Source: Acanthosoma haemorrhoidale | Lineage: Eukaryota > Arthropoda > Insecta > Hemiptera > Acanthosomatidae | Assembly: GCA_930367205.1 (NCBI GenBank) | Contig: OV884012.1 | Coordinates: 47,389,239 to 47,453,238 of the forward strand | Length of the DNA stretch: 64,000 nucleotides | Direction: 5' to 3' | In this document: piece after piece, positions 1 through 11,689 of the stretch | How positions within the stretch are numbered: position 1 is the first letter of the stretch | How the letters are laid out: each line of letters starts with the position of its first letter | The notes under the pieces: model-generated | Told to the model about the DNA's origin: nothing | The model's input: only the letters and a program-made list of their open reading frames with translations | Database searches by the model: none | Program-made: the position numbers and the translations under genes

Positions 1-625
1 AGAGCTATGGGGGACAGCAAAAAAGTCGGACATCAACCGTATCCAATCCTTTCAATCAAAAGTCCTGAGAACAATAGTAAATGCCCCTTATTACATCAGC
101 AACAAAACACTTCATAACGACCTTAATATACCCTACATTCTTGAACTCATCCCTTCCAAGTTTATGAAATTCTATGGTAGCCTTTCCAACCACCCTAATC
201 CCATAGCAGCACCCTAATCATTGCACTGCACCACTCATCCCTATAACCCTCCTAGGAGACTGATTCAGCAGTGGCCTCGTGACCTGCTATAAATGCGTGA
301 CAGTGACAGTCCTGGTAATGGCCAGTTTCTCCAATCATGTTCTGAGCGTCTGTGGCTCTCTCGCTCTTCGTCAGCCTCCACTGGCTCGTATCCGGTGACG
401 CGGCTGACGGAGGAACGTGGGGGACTTCGCAAGACGCCGCTTACTCTTCCGCATGCGAGGGAGGTGACAACCATGTGCATTTGGGAAGCCTCTGGGCTGT
501 TTATAAATATTGTATGAATGAGCGAGTGAATGATGAATTATAAATATGGTGTGAATGAGAACATTTATCTCATTTACTTATAGCCTAATAAGGCAGATCG
601 TAATTTTAGCACAATAAAGAATATT
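1..625 (+). mobile_element. Jockey-type LINE 3' end, family A copy 1
   Basis: Positions 2-291 translate, with minor damage, as the C-terminal end of a Jockey-clade reverse transcriptase ORF: an ELWGTAKK motif, then SFQSKVLRTIVNAPYY, then a PRRL..QWPRDLL end and a stop. The rest is a 3' UTR ending in a GCACAATAAAGA tail, shared with the other family A copies in this window. The copy runs off the left edge, so its 5' extent is unknown. It is a dead fragment without the catalytic domain. The clade call comes from general knowledge of Jockey C-terminal regions. Confidence 0.85.
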
Positions 626-2376
626 ATATATGTATGTAAAAAATAAGTTATTCAGAAAAAAAAATCGTCAACCTTCAATTAGACCTCTTACTGTACCAAA
701 AATTCCTCTGATTGGTAGTAAGGCATTTAAATGTATTTGAAGGTTCACCCTAAGCTTCTTCATGATTTGAAGTAGTATTCGCGTTTTCTGAACAGAAACG
801 GGAGTCTTTCTTTATTATTTTTTCTGCAACGTCACTGCACTGACTGCAGAGGATTTTTGGGAGGAGGCTTGGTTTTATAAACCACTGTTGATCATATATT
901 TTAGGTAGACTTGACTTATTTGGATAAATTATGTTGAAATATTTATGCTGTTACTCCTCCCTATCGTTATGTATATTGAGGATGTGAACAAATGTTCTAG
1001 TGGACCGTTAAGACACGATTCATATGAAGGTTGCCAGGATCGATAACAATGAAGATCTTAGAGACAGTAACGATGTGCTTCTTTCCAATTTTTCTTTGTC
1101 AACCGCTGTTATCAAAAATGGATTTAACATGATTTGTTGTGATCTGTTAAAGGAATGCTTTTGTCAGCGAAAATTCATCATTGAATGGGCGAAATAGTGT
1201 ATACTACTTTGATGCAAAAGATGTTTAGGCATAGCTTTAGGTAAGTATTTTAAGGCACTAGATAATAAATCGATTTTTATTTAAATAACATTGTGATGGA
1301 TGGTAGCTCATCAGAAGTAGGTCACGAATTCGGGGTTTATAAATTTACCTTTCGCACACAAAGATAAAATTAAATAAAAAACAAAACAAACATACCTTCA
1401 TTATTGCTCACCGTTGCAACAAGGAACAATCATGAAGAACGATCAAGTGAAAGTGTGAATTAGAGCAGTGAAGCTCAAAGGTGACCGTCCGTACAAGCTT
1501 ACAGAGTTATTAATACTCATTTGAATGGTGTGTTATTAATATATTGTTTTAACATTCTTTTGAGGTATCTCTTACATGGTTATATTAGATACTTTAATGT
1601 TAGAAACACAGATTGAGCTAATTAAAAAATTAATGATTTGTAAGCGCGACGGATAAAGTATTTACATAGAAATAACACAACCATAGCGGGCTAACTAACA
1701 TGTATAATAATAGAATAGTTCATACAGGGATAAGTAGCTTCCTGATTTGTATAACATAATAACACAAAAACAATAATATGTACAATGACGGATCACCTTG
1801 GAGTTGTGTGCAGGGTGTGGGCAGCATGCATTACTTAAATTACTTTGAAATGATTGTACGAAAGCTACTTCGTAATCACGACCAAAAATAATTCATCATA
1901 TTAGTTAAGCGGCTTCGCTTTTTCAAGAAATAAATATTTGTTTTAATAATAAAATATATTTTCTATATCAAAACCCCTCTATTCACTTTTACATACATAG
2001 AATGTAAAGACATAAATCATTGATTAAGATAATGATAAAACCGTGTTGGTACCTATAAAAGAACCTATAAATAGTTCTATTGTTGGCTCTCAATATGCAA
2101 TTTTTTTTAATATATTAAATTATTTTTGTGTTACCGTCATTAATTGGTGTCCAACCACAAAAAAACTTTACCCTTGAGGGAAAATCGGAATTTTAGATCT
2201 AAACTGGCTTTGCTTTAGAGCTGGGACTACCTCACCCCCCCCCCCGTAGAATACATATTAAAACCAAACTCAAAACAGCATTTTTCGAGGTGTTATAGGA
2301 ACATATAACATTTGAGATACTTTTATGACGGGTACCTCAAAATTAGCGATCTCACAACAGTTAAGACTTAATTAAT

Positions 2377-2379
<3 letters not shown>
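626..2379. other. AT-rich non-coding DNA
   Basis: I see no supported gene, RNA or repeat here apart from short homopolymer runs (for example a C tract near 2235). Open frames are short and unremarkable. Confidence 0.6.

Positions 2380-2409
<30 letters not shown>
2380..2409. repeat. (TA)n microsatellite
   Basis: About 15 uninterrupted TA dinucleotide units. Confidence 0.95.
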
Positions 2410-2414
<5 letters not shown>

Positions 2415-2714
2415 TGGAAAGGTGAGTATGGAAGATGGAAAGACACAGGTATGGGCCTTTGTTGGGCTACAGAGCTTTTGTCGTATAACCGCAGAAGATA
2501 GATACAACAGAAAGACGATTGCCTTCTACCTGAATGGAAGTAGATCCTCTCCCTTCTTGACAAAAACATAGAAAAATATGATTGAATCCTGTATTAGAAG
2601 TAATCATATCCAAAATGGTGAAATTTGTTTTGATGAATTAAGTGCAAGAGCCACACACTGGAGAATTAAAATTTTTTGAAGGAGCGATTATGAGTAAAAC
2701 TTAGCCAGGCACAC

Positions 2715-2965
2715 TCACGGATGTGAAAATGGCATTCCACTGCCTGTAGGAGGCGCTGTTGAGGAAACAATTCCTCTGCGAGGTCAAATCTGTGGCGAGC
2801 GGGGAATAGTTTGGCCTCTGCCCTACGAGAGCCCAGTGAGCCGACCCCCTGACCGACCGACCGCCATTGGGCGCGCCCTTCAGGAATCCCTTAAATCTAC
2901 AGTGCCGCTCCATCTCCTTGCCCAGTTCATCAGTACACTCACTGTGGCGGGAATGTGGGGATTTA
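2715..2965. other. GC-rich block, function unknown
   Basis: This block is much richer in G+C than its surroundings, with CpG-bearing words such as GGGCGCGCCC and a GACC-GACC-GACC triplet near 2850. The open frames through it have no recognisable domain. It could be a regulatory element, a CpG-like island or a relic of an unrecognised element. Confidence 0.4.
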
Positions 2966-5114
2966 AATGCGATACATTTAGGGTGATATCTAACCAACAT
3001 GTATAAACTGCATACCTTAGTACTCGCTCATCCGGTAGAAGTGGAATGTAGATTTTACCACTCAGTGTGATGGAGTAAATCATCCTTAAAAAAAAACCAG
3101 ATATTGCTGGGCACTGATTTCTTTATATGTTAAAATTTTCATAACGACTTTGACTTTAAATTAATTCAATTTCAGGCCGCGGACGACTATCTTACGACCA
3201 CGGAAACAGAAAAAAGTACAGGAAGCACGGGAAACATAACCCTTTGGCATTAATTTTGGTTTTACAACTTCCAGTATCCCGAAATTCAAGGCAAAGCGTG
3301 CTATCATGTCATGTGTCTGTGCCTTCCTGTTCCTGATTGACGGGATGGTCAAGGCAATCAGTGTTTAAACGCATGTATGTGTGTTCCTTGAAATAGTAAA
3401 TTATCCAATCGATCTAAAATTATGAAATTTTTTTTTTTTACGAAATCAGTAGCTCATCTATTACACTTGATTTTTTTTTATATTTAGATAGCTTTTAGAT
3501 GTTTTCATCTACTGTGATTAATTATGTATAATCATCAGTAGAAAATGAAGAAATAATTATGTGAGGCATGTCAGTCTATGCACGAGTTTCATACAAAAAC
3601 TTTAATGACCAATTAAAATGACCTGAATATTTTTTTATCAAAAATATTTCCGTCGGGTCGTCACTGCCTGATCACCCTAGCCCTGGTGACAAGTGAGGAT
3701 TGATCGAGTTTATAACCTGGACAATCGTTCCATGACGGCATTACTATCTGACTCCATTTATGATAGGTATGTGCCCCGACCACGCACTATGTTCAAGAGA
3801 AGAGATACAGAGGTTTCATAACGAATTGGTCAAGTTTTCAGAGTTCAAGCGGAAATCAAGCAAGCGTCACGAGTAAAGGCCACGGGAGATCCGCGAGAGA
3901 GACTAACTAACAGGGCCAGTAGCCCTGCCTTAAGTACCCTCTCTACTTCCTGCTGGGAGGCTGCAAGGGTCTAAGCCGGCGGTGGTTCCCACGCTCACCT
4001 GTGGCGAGGAACGTGACCGGTGGTGAGGCACGTGACCGCCGCCTGCTTACCCGACCCGGGGACATGCCCTGGAGGTTGAGAGGCCCCCAAAAGGGTTGTT
4101 ATGTTTATGACTGTTTAGGACTGCCAGCTGGTGACCCTTTCTCGTGTGACTTAGTTGGCTTCCGCCTTTTATTACTTAACACATTCACAATGATTTATAT
4201 TTGTTTATAATACATTTAGTTCATCTTATTTTACTTTTGCTTAAAATATATATGCAATAGAGTACAGGGTGATTTATCTTAAGTAGTTAGCGGTCGCTAC
4301 AACTTCATTCTGTTGTCCGACCAATTTTAATAAGAATTTAGTATGGTCAATATACAAATAAATTGACAATAAAACAAACTAAGATACTGGTTATTTACAT
4401 GTTCGAGTATAATTAGTGTACTTCATCTTATGAAGTTTATGCAACGACACTAAATTCTATGGTTTGATGCGCGAATGACAGTTAAAGACAAAATGTGCTT
4501 CAAGTAAAGACAGCATTTTTTATGTTTTGTTCTAAATTATATTAGCATACAAATAAATAATATAATAGCGTTGTAATCAACAGAGTCAATAAATATAAGT
4601 AAATCAGTAAACTAAGGAAACACGTGTGCTATAAATTTAAAGTTGGTGATGTCCACAAAACGATATCTCGCCTGTTAAAATTAGAACTGTTAAAGAAAGT
4701 ACTCTTTAAAGGGCCACTTGTTTCTAGAGAAAGTCGAAAGTAGACGAAAAACCTAATACAAACTGCATTATTTTTGGTTGCCAACTACAGATGTGGAAAA
4801 ACAAATATGGCTACACCATTACGTTTTATCATTACGTGTGCAATCTGTTTAAACAAATAAAAAAAAAATATAGTTAAGAATATAGCTGGCTGGCAATCAA
4901 GAGCGCCAAGAAGTGGGAATACCGTAGGAGAAAAAGACAATGAAGTCCTCATCAACTACGTATTTAATGATATTGGGAATGGTCACTTAGATTTCAAGAG
5001 GTGCTAGTGGAAACTAGAAAATATGTCATACTATTGAAAGTCATTAGGTATACAAAGTTTGGTTGGCCGGGTAAAATCGGTCCTTATCTCCAACAATACA
5101 ATAAAATTAAACTG
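2966..5114. other. Non-coding DNA
   Basis: No gene is recognised. The section 3880-4100 is more GC-rich and contains the short tandem repeat listed separately. The remainder is AT-rich without recognisable structure. Confidence 0.5.
4001..4038. repeat. 19-bp tandem duplication
   Basis: Two adjacent 19-bp units differ at two positions. Both contain ACGTGACCG, and the second carries a CACGTG E-box. It is small and may be chance local duplication. Confidence 0.7.
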
Positions 5115-5960
5115 CACGTTGTGAATGAGGAACTTCTCTGGTAATCCAAAAGAACTTGCGAGGCCGAATCCTGAAGGAGCTGGGCTCCTCAAATGTGAGG
5201 AGAAATTTATGATAAAATTAAAATCCACAGCTCGTTCATATTTGTGGGATCCTGCTCTAAACGTAGATGTAGAAGAAAGCGTGAAAAACTGCGCATCTTG
5301 CCAAGCATGTAGAGATCATCGACCGAAAGCAAACTTGGTTCCGTGGCTCTGCCCACAAAAGTCATGGGAAAGGATTCATATTTACTATTTTAGTCTACTG
5401 GAAAGTAAATATTAAATAATAGCAGCGGGAGTTATGATCAGAATATTAAGACAGCTGTTGGCTAGACTCGGTATCCTTAGGGTCAGTCTCAGATAATTTC
5501 GTGGTGTGCGAGTTTCAGACCCAAACGTTCCTTTCAAAAAATATTAGCTCACATAAAATAGGGGCACCTCACAACCAAAAGCAAACGGAGCCTCAGAAGA
5601 TAGTCTCTGGAGGACAATGAGCCTGCCCTACAAAGGTTTCTGTTAGATTATATAAATATCCCACACGCTACCACTAAAGTGGCCACTGCCGAAGCTATGA
5701 TAGGAAGACTACTGTTGACAAGATTTGATTTTATACGCCTAACATCTGCTAGAAAGAAACAGAATAATGCAACAAATAGAAACATTTAAATGTAAGGAAA
5801 TCAGGCAACATGGCATGAAGGAGATTCCGTAAGGGTACGAAACTATAGGCACAAAAAAGAGATAGGAGGAGACCCCCAGTTGCCACGCACTGGCCACCGC
5901 GTCAGGGCTTACTCCTACGTGCGTATGGTTGTTTCTGTTCATTCAGTCTATGTCATTCAC
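5115..5960 (+). pseudogene. Decayed Gypsy/Ty3-type integrase fragment
   Basis: The frame opening at 5125 translates to a degenerate retrotransposon integrase N-terminal region: ARSYLWDPALNVDVEESVKN, a CASCQACR zinc-binding half, then a W..PQKSWERIHI stretch that normally leads into the catalytic core. Further on, in shifting frames, are a degraded ARLGI..VSDN-like segment near 5460-5500 and a FLLDY..IPHATT segment near 5640-5700, as expected of the integrase core and its downstream part. Several stops and frameshifts make it non-functional. It resembles the Ty3/Gypsy (K02A2.6-like) arrangement from general knowledge. No gag or protease region is visible upstream, so it is 5' truncated. Confidence 0.7.
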
Positions 5961-6245
5961 TAACGGTGGAGTCTATGTCTGGTAGGTGGATCCAGCCCTC
6001 CTGGTTTTTTAGAGGGGCTAACCGCCTTCTAAATTAGTAGCAGGGGACCACCAGGGATAGTAGACGGCCCATATTGGGTTACGTTTTGCTATCCCGACTA
6101 TTCCGCATGAAGGGGATGGGGCCCGACTGTGCGGTGGGACAGGAGGAGACCCCTAGTTGCCAAACGCCTACCACTACGCCTAGGACTTGTTCCTACGTGC
6201 GGGCCGGACATTCCTGTTCATTCAGGAATGACTTACGGTGGAGAT
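5805..6245. repeat. Duplicated segment at the end of the integrase relic
   Basis: Roughly 5810-5960 and 6105-6245 are diverged direct copies. Both contain GGAGGAGACCCC, then AGTTGCCA, TCCTACGTGCG, CTGTTCATTCAG and ACGGTGGAG in the same order. The intervening sequence has no recognisable function. It lies where the C-terminal part of the integrase ORF would be expected. Confidence 0.7.
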
Positions 6246-6579
6246 TAGGGGGGTAAATAATGGATATGATGGTTAACGAGATGGGGCGTAATGAGTTATG
6301 GAGGCAGACCAGGATGCAACTTTACCAGAAGTCAGGATAGAAGAGAATGGTCCCCCAGAAACAGCTCAACTGACACAGTACAGTGTGACAAGGCATGATG
6401 AGTTTCCAGCCAACGTGGAAGGTGAAAAGGTTCCAGACAAGTAAAATCCTTTCAAACCGAAAGGTTTCAAATCACCAAACATGTAGGCATCCAGGTAGAA
6501 GATTTAATTGAAGAATTTGCCTAGTTTTTGAACGGCTCATAATTAATTTTTTTTAATAATATTTATTATATTTATTATT

Positions 6580-6800
6580 AGTGTGATTATATTTAATTTA
6601 TGTTTATATAATTTATGACCATAGTGTTTTTTGATTGAGGGGGTAATTATGGGGATCAGTGGCAACATTAGGAGGAAGTAGGTTTCACAACTCTTATCTA
6701 TGTAAACAGAACTGAGTGAATAAAGTGTTTTTGTTAAATTTTTATAGTTTAATTAGTGTATACCACAATTGACTTAGAAAGGGTGGCAAATTGGGGATCG
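6580..6800 (+). other. LTR-end and primer-binding-site-like segment
   Basis: An AATAAA (about 6719) is followed about 50 bp later by a GGTGGCAAATTGGGGA motif (about 6782). That layout resembles the R-U5 end of an LTR followed by a primer-binding site. The same motif in a similar context occurs near 57445. Complementarity to a tRNA 3' end was not established, so the LTR reading is an inference. Confidence 0.3.
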
Positions 6801-8300
6801 CCCCAGCTGGCATGAGTTCTAGGTTAGCCATTGAATGCGAACAGTACAACCGTACACCGAAGCTCCCAAACATAAGTCACTTAAGTGAATAGAAATGATA
6901 GGGAGGGAGAACCCAAGGGCTCAAAATAAATATATGACGGCAATACGGAAGTAATCAATATAATTTTAAAGGGAAAAAAAGAGTCCTTCAAAATCCTGCC
7001 GTCTGTTGAACGGCTCTGATGTAATCCATCACCCCCGGGGGGCAAAAAACCCCAAATCTCCCGCCGGTTAGACTTATTAGGGCAATAAATTACAGTGGCC
7101 GTTTTTCTCTTAAAAAATCAACACTCTTTTTCTCTAAATATTTTAAAATATTTGGAAAACGGTGCTGAAGATCTAACGCCTGGGTTGGATGGTTGATTTT
7201 TTTTACCACTATTTGGTCGGCACCTGCCCTTCATTCCCACGCTATTTAAGTCCGTCACAGGTAAAACGACAGCTCTTTATTTATGCGTTTGCATCTGCAT
7301 CAACCCCCTCCCCAGGACTGGGTCGTGGCTAATCCTTATTCCATTGTCCTAGTACCGCAAGACCCAGCTGTCCCAGAAAGTACTTTTTACGTCTATATTT
7401 TCTCTTCGGAGCAGGGTGGTCCCATCACAGCCCCCGCTATAAGCGTTGGATTTTCTCGTCCACTTTCGGCCTGTTCGCCGCTCCAGTTTTTTTTTTTTTT
7501 ATGCTACCCCTGAAATCCTCCTACGCTCCACTGTAGCGTATCAGTATGAGATTAAACCCTTCCTTTCAAAAGGAAGGGCCCTAAGGACTGGACCTATCGA
7601 AAATATGAATGGAGGAGATAAATGGATCAGTAAATGATCACCGAAAAAATGAAAGAAATTCTAATATGTTTCCTCGAGAATTAATTAATTCTTACTTGAC
7701 AAATTATTAAACGTGTTTTTTTTTAAACTCTTCATTTAAATAATTTTTCGAATATTTATGCTTTTTATTGACCATTAAAATCTTTATTTATTCTTAGTAA
7801 AATACAAGGCATCAAAAAGATTATGTTTGTCCCAGGTCTGTTTTATGCATCCTATGCTGCTCCCGAATAGGTCTCACCAAAAAAAAAAAAAAAAAATACG
7901 GCAATCAAGTTGATATATTGATCGATAATTTTTTTTTTTTTTTTCTATACTTATTTACATATTTACATAAATACATTACATGTTATACCTGTACAAAAAA
8001 TAACTGGCAGCGAAATAAAAGCAAAGACAATATAGAACAGTCTTCAACAATACACATAAATAATATCAAAACCATTATTCCTCCAACAGTTATTAATAAA
8101 TCTGTAATATACTTATTCCTATGGCCTAAGGAATAAATTTACGAGAGGCGGAGAGCATGCTAACAAGTTATGACGTTTTGAGAAATAGATGGGATAATTA
8201 AAATGGACTATTTTTAATTCACTCATAATATCCTCCAAATAGAAGGCAAATCAAAAAAAAAAAAAAGGCTATGGATGGAATAAAAGCCCTTAGGAGTACC
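6801..8300. other. Non-coding DNA with long A and T tracts
   Basis: I find no recognisable gene. Notable composition: a CCCCCGGGGGG run near 7034, a T tract near 7487, and an A tract (about 7878-7896) facing a T tract (about 7928-7942). The open frames near 7283-7637 have no recognisable domain. Confidence 0.5.
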
Positions 8301-8301
8301 A

Positions 8302-8559
8302 TTTTGACCTATTGACATCCATCTCTGGCCATTGCTACTCGGTACGGTATACCCCAGGGGTTCTTCTCCGACTCGCACTGGACGAGCTCATCCCAGGTTT
8401 CCCTTAGGGTATCCTCGATGTTCTTTACGTACTCCTTCCAGAGGGACCTGTGTTGGGCCCGAAGGACCTCCCGGACCTGATGGTTCCTGCACGTCTGGAA
8501 TACTCGCCTCTCCCTGTAGAGCTCTCTCTTGGCCGATAGCTCAATGAGTACTTCAAATC
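8302..8559 (-). pseudogene. R1-like LINE fragment (endonuclease-RT linker)
   Basis: Read on the minus strand from about 8547, the sequence is open for nearly 80 codons without an initial ATG. It gives ELSAKRELYRERRVFQTCRN, then LWKEYVKNIEDTLRETWDEL and ends NPWGIPYRVA before a stop. The basic, R/E-rich helix followed by NPWGxPYR is characteristic of the region between endonuclease and reverse transcriptase in R1-clade and related LINEs. Nothing else of the element is visible on either side, so this is a short internal relic. Confidence 0.65.
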
Positions 8560-9360
8560 ACAAAAAGATAGCAGGAAACATAGACTGCTAGAACAAAATA
8601 ATTATAGTAAAACTAACTAAGAATAACAAATAACTACTATAGGTGCATATATTGAACATTTATCATATTCCCACACACATAGTCTTTTACTTATTATCAT
8701 TATGATAGAGGTTTTATATTTTCTCTCGTTTTTCCCCTAAATTTAAATAATATAATTATCTTTAAGAGGTAATAAGAAGAAAATGATTTATTCAATCTGT
8801 TCTTATCACTGTACATACGTATATGTAATGAATTTGCAATAAATATCTCTGTCTCTCTCTCTCCCTATCCACTCTCTCCCTCGCTTTCAATTAATTTTGT
8901 AAATTTTAAGTTTTCGAACTTGATACAAAAACTCACCCACTTATAATTAATCAAATAATTTCGATTTATCTATTTTCAAGTCTATATTATTATTAAAATG
9001 TAATATTTATTGGTAAATGTTTTTTATAAAATATTTGTTTCATCTTAAAGTTATTGCATAAATGAAAACTTAATACAAAATTGAAGATACTTACAAGAGA
9101 TTGCAGTAGGTAACTAACTTATGATATAGGCATGCTAAACATTCTAGCCAATGAAAGTCTCATTTCAAAACCGGTGGCAATAAAATTGTTTCTGTGATTC
9201 CCGTTCGTATAGTGAAAATATTTTTTGACGAAAGAACTCTGCGTTATTATTATTTCTAATGAATAGCCCGCAATAATCCGTCCTTCACTGGTACCTGCTC
9301 ATATGAATGAATGTGATTGCTGGAAGAAGGCTAGGTTACTAATATATATGTATGAACTTC
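8560..9360. other. AT-rich non-coding DNA
   Basis: Nothing is recognised apart from a pyrimidine-rich CT tract at about 8846-8885. Confidence 0.6.
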
Positions 9361-9860
9361 TTTTATGTGATAAAATTACAATCTGTCTTATTGGCAATTA
9401 GTAATTGTGATAAATGTTCTCATTGTTACCATATTTACGATTTTCATTAACTCGCTCATTCGTACAGTATTTACAAACCATCCAGAGACCTCCAAATCCA
9501 TATGGTCACCTCCCTCGCATGCAAAAGAAGAAGCCGAGTCTTGGGAAATCCCCCATATTCCTCCGTCAGCTGCAACACCGGACACGAGCCAGTGGAGGCT
9601 GATAAAGAGCATGAGAGCCACATACGCAAAGGACATGATTGGAGAAACTGTCAAGTATTTTAGCAGATCACGAGGCCACTGCCGCTTTAGTCTTCGAGGT
9701 GGATTATAGGGATGAGTGTAAAGACTGTGCTACGGGATTAGGGTGGTTGGATAAGTTACTATCAAATTTCATGAACTTGAAAGGGATGGAGTTCAAGACT
9801 TTAAGGTATATTAAGATCGTTATGAAGTGTTTAGTTGCTGACGTAAAAAGGGGATTTTAC
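9361..9860 (-). mobile_element. Jockey-type LINE 3' end, family A copy 2
   Basis: This is the reverse complement of the family A 3' region. The 3' tail (ATTACAATCTG...) lies at the left, the UTR with CATATGGTCACCTCCCTCGC follows, and beyond 9660 comes the end of the ORF (antisense of the RPRDLL end). The element runs out near 9858, inside the segment that encodes VNAPYY. It has many substitutions and small indels and is dead. Confidence 0.85.
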
Positions 9861-11419
9861 CTATAGTATATTAATTTTGTAAATAATTATTTCTACAATA
9901 TCGACCATCACAATTATTAACACTCCAGATAAGTACAGTTACCTTACAATGTGTGATGAATAAATTGTAATACTGTATGCTTGACTACTCAATCAATAGG
10001 TTACGTTAAAAAGTAATATTAAAGAGCAACATTTCAAATATTAAATTATTATGTCTTACTGGCATCACCAATTAGTATAGTCTAGCCGCAACAAAAAACG
10101 ACACGGATTGGACCCCACCCCGCCAACCATTCCTGTACCTTTGTGGAAAACTTGCAACCACCACATGTTGTTCGTTTTCATACATTCAACTTAATCTCCC
10201 GGCAATAGTTAATCTGAAGTTTTTAGTTTACTTTAGATAAAAAGGTTTTTTGTTTACATTGCATTGACAATACCATAGGTCAGTTTTGGCAATATCCCTA
10301 TGAAATATGGAATATGACATGAAATATATCAACATGAAATAATTTATGCTTTCAGAAATCAATAAGTGTCATTAATTATATTAGTGTGACTCTCCCCTCT
10401 AACTTTCTTTTTGTAACTCTACCAAAGTTTTATTATTCCATATGAAAATTAATTTTGTCTAATTCATAAATAAGGTGGCTATCTTTCCTTGGCGGGTGCT
10501 CAAAACAAAAAGGAACTTAATTGCATAGTTCAACAAACTGAACAATAAAACATAAAATAGTAGACTCCTTTTGTGAAATGATAAAATTAGCGCACGTGCT
10601 GAAGGGTGGTGGAGACGACCCAGAAACGATAAGAAACTTACATAAGCAAAGCAGCTTGGCAATCTGTAAGAAGTGTTCCTACGATCTTAATTACCTCTCG
10701 CCTTTGTCCTACACAAGGGCACAATCTGTTTCTTCTCATTCCGGCTGTTAGAGAAAAACTTGTACACGCGCGTGTATTCCAGCTAGCTTCATGTGTATCA
10801 TTATAGAAGCCACTCACAAATAAGCACCTGTCGATGTAATGTTCGGTTAAACTTTAGCGAGCATTATATTTAATTGACGATTGTGCTGAAATAGATTTAT
10901 TTAGTCTTTAAAGGTGTATGATGGTATTGAAATGGTTTACTTCCCAGCAATGTTTGCCACGTTTCATGGTTTCATCGGTTCAACAGAAACTATCAATCAA
11001 AACTAAAAAGAACTAACTAAATCGGAAGAAGATGCTTTAATAAGCATAAACACAAACATTATGTTTTTGCCTGTTTGTCATTCCAACCGGAGACAGACAA
11101 GGTCTTTGAGCCTAAAAACCTAGAGTCTATTGGCTATTCATTTGGTGTTAGAACTATACCAAAATATGACACAAATAAGTATGTTTAATTGAAGTTATCT
11201 ACCTCTTAATAAAAAAGTATGATTCGTGTTTTGTTTTTTAAACTATATCGCTTAAGACAACTGAATTTATGAACTAGGTAACGCTTAGTTCTAATCTTAC
11301 TGATACCTCAGCGCCACCTAAAATATTCTGCCACCGTTACAAATGTCTTCTTGAGGATGCCGTAGATTGTTTTTTTTTTAAGCTTCCATTTGATTCCCAA
11401 TGACCCTAAAAGAAACCAT
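9861..11419. other. AT-rich non-coding DNA
   Basis: I see no supported gene or repeat. Confidence 0.6.
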
Positions 11420-11431
11420 ATTTAAATAATG

Positions 11432-11600
11432 CTTATTTATAGCAGGTCACGAGGCCACTGCCGTTTAAGTCTCCGAGGAGGATTATAGGGATGAGTGGTG
11501 CAGTGCAATGACTGTGCTAGGGAATTAGGGTGGTTGGATAGGTTACCATGGAATTTAATGAACTTGGAAGGGATGAGTTCAAGAATATAGGGAATTAAGA
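11432..11600 (-). mobile_element. Family A LINE fragment within a chimeric insertion
   Basis: Antisense to the last part of the family A ORF. The reading AGCAGGTCACGAGGCCACTG through GGGATGAGTTCAAGAAT matches copies 1, 2 and 4. It lacks the family's 3' UTR: its 3' edge lies just after the ORF stop, not at the usual tail. It is joined directly to a U4 snRNA fragment, and the pair is flanked by a 12-bp direct repeat (11420-11431 and 11645-11656). Confidence 0.8.
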
Positions 11601-11603
11601 ATT

Positions 11604-11644
11604 AACCTTGCGCAGTGGCATTATTGTAACCGATGAAGTTCTAC
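11604..11644 (+). ncRNA. U4 snRNA 5'-end pseudogene fragment
   Basis: About 40 bp match the conserved 5' end of spliceosomal U4 RNA as I know it. CTTGCGCAGTGGCA is exact to the usual TTTGCGCAGTGGCA core apart from the leading bases. GTAACC then ATGA follow at the correct spacing, giving about 31 identities in 38. It begins essentially at the U4 5' terminus and stops before the rest of stem II, so it cannot be functional. It lies between a LINE fragment and a target-site duplication. Confidence 0.75.
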
Positions 11645-11689
11645 ATTTAAATAATGGAGGATTCTTTGTAAATTACTCAGCAACTCCAT

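Larger units (their letters stand above)
11420..11656. repeat. 12-bp target-site duplication of the LINE-U4 insertion
   Basis: ATTTAAATAATG occurs at 11420-11431 and again at 11645-11656, exactly bracketing the LINE fragment plus the U4 fragment. This indicates that both entered in a single event. Confidence 0.75.

Noticed and set aside
8793..8806. 14-nt match to part of U2 snRNA (ATCTGTTCTTATCA)
   Set aside because: No similarity on either side. It is too short and AT-rich to support a U2 fragment, unlike the U4 match at 11604.
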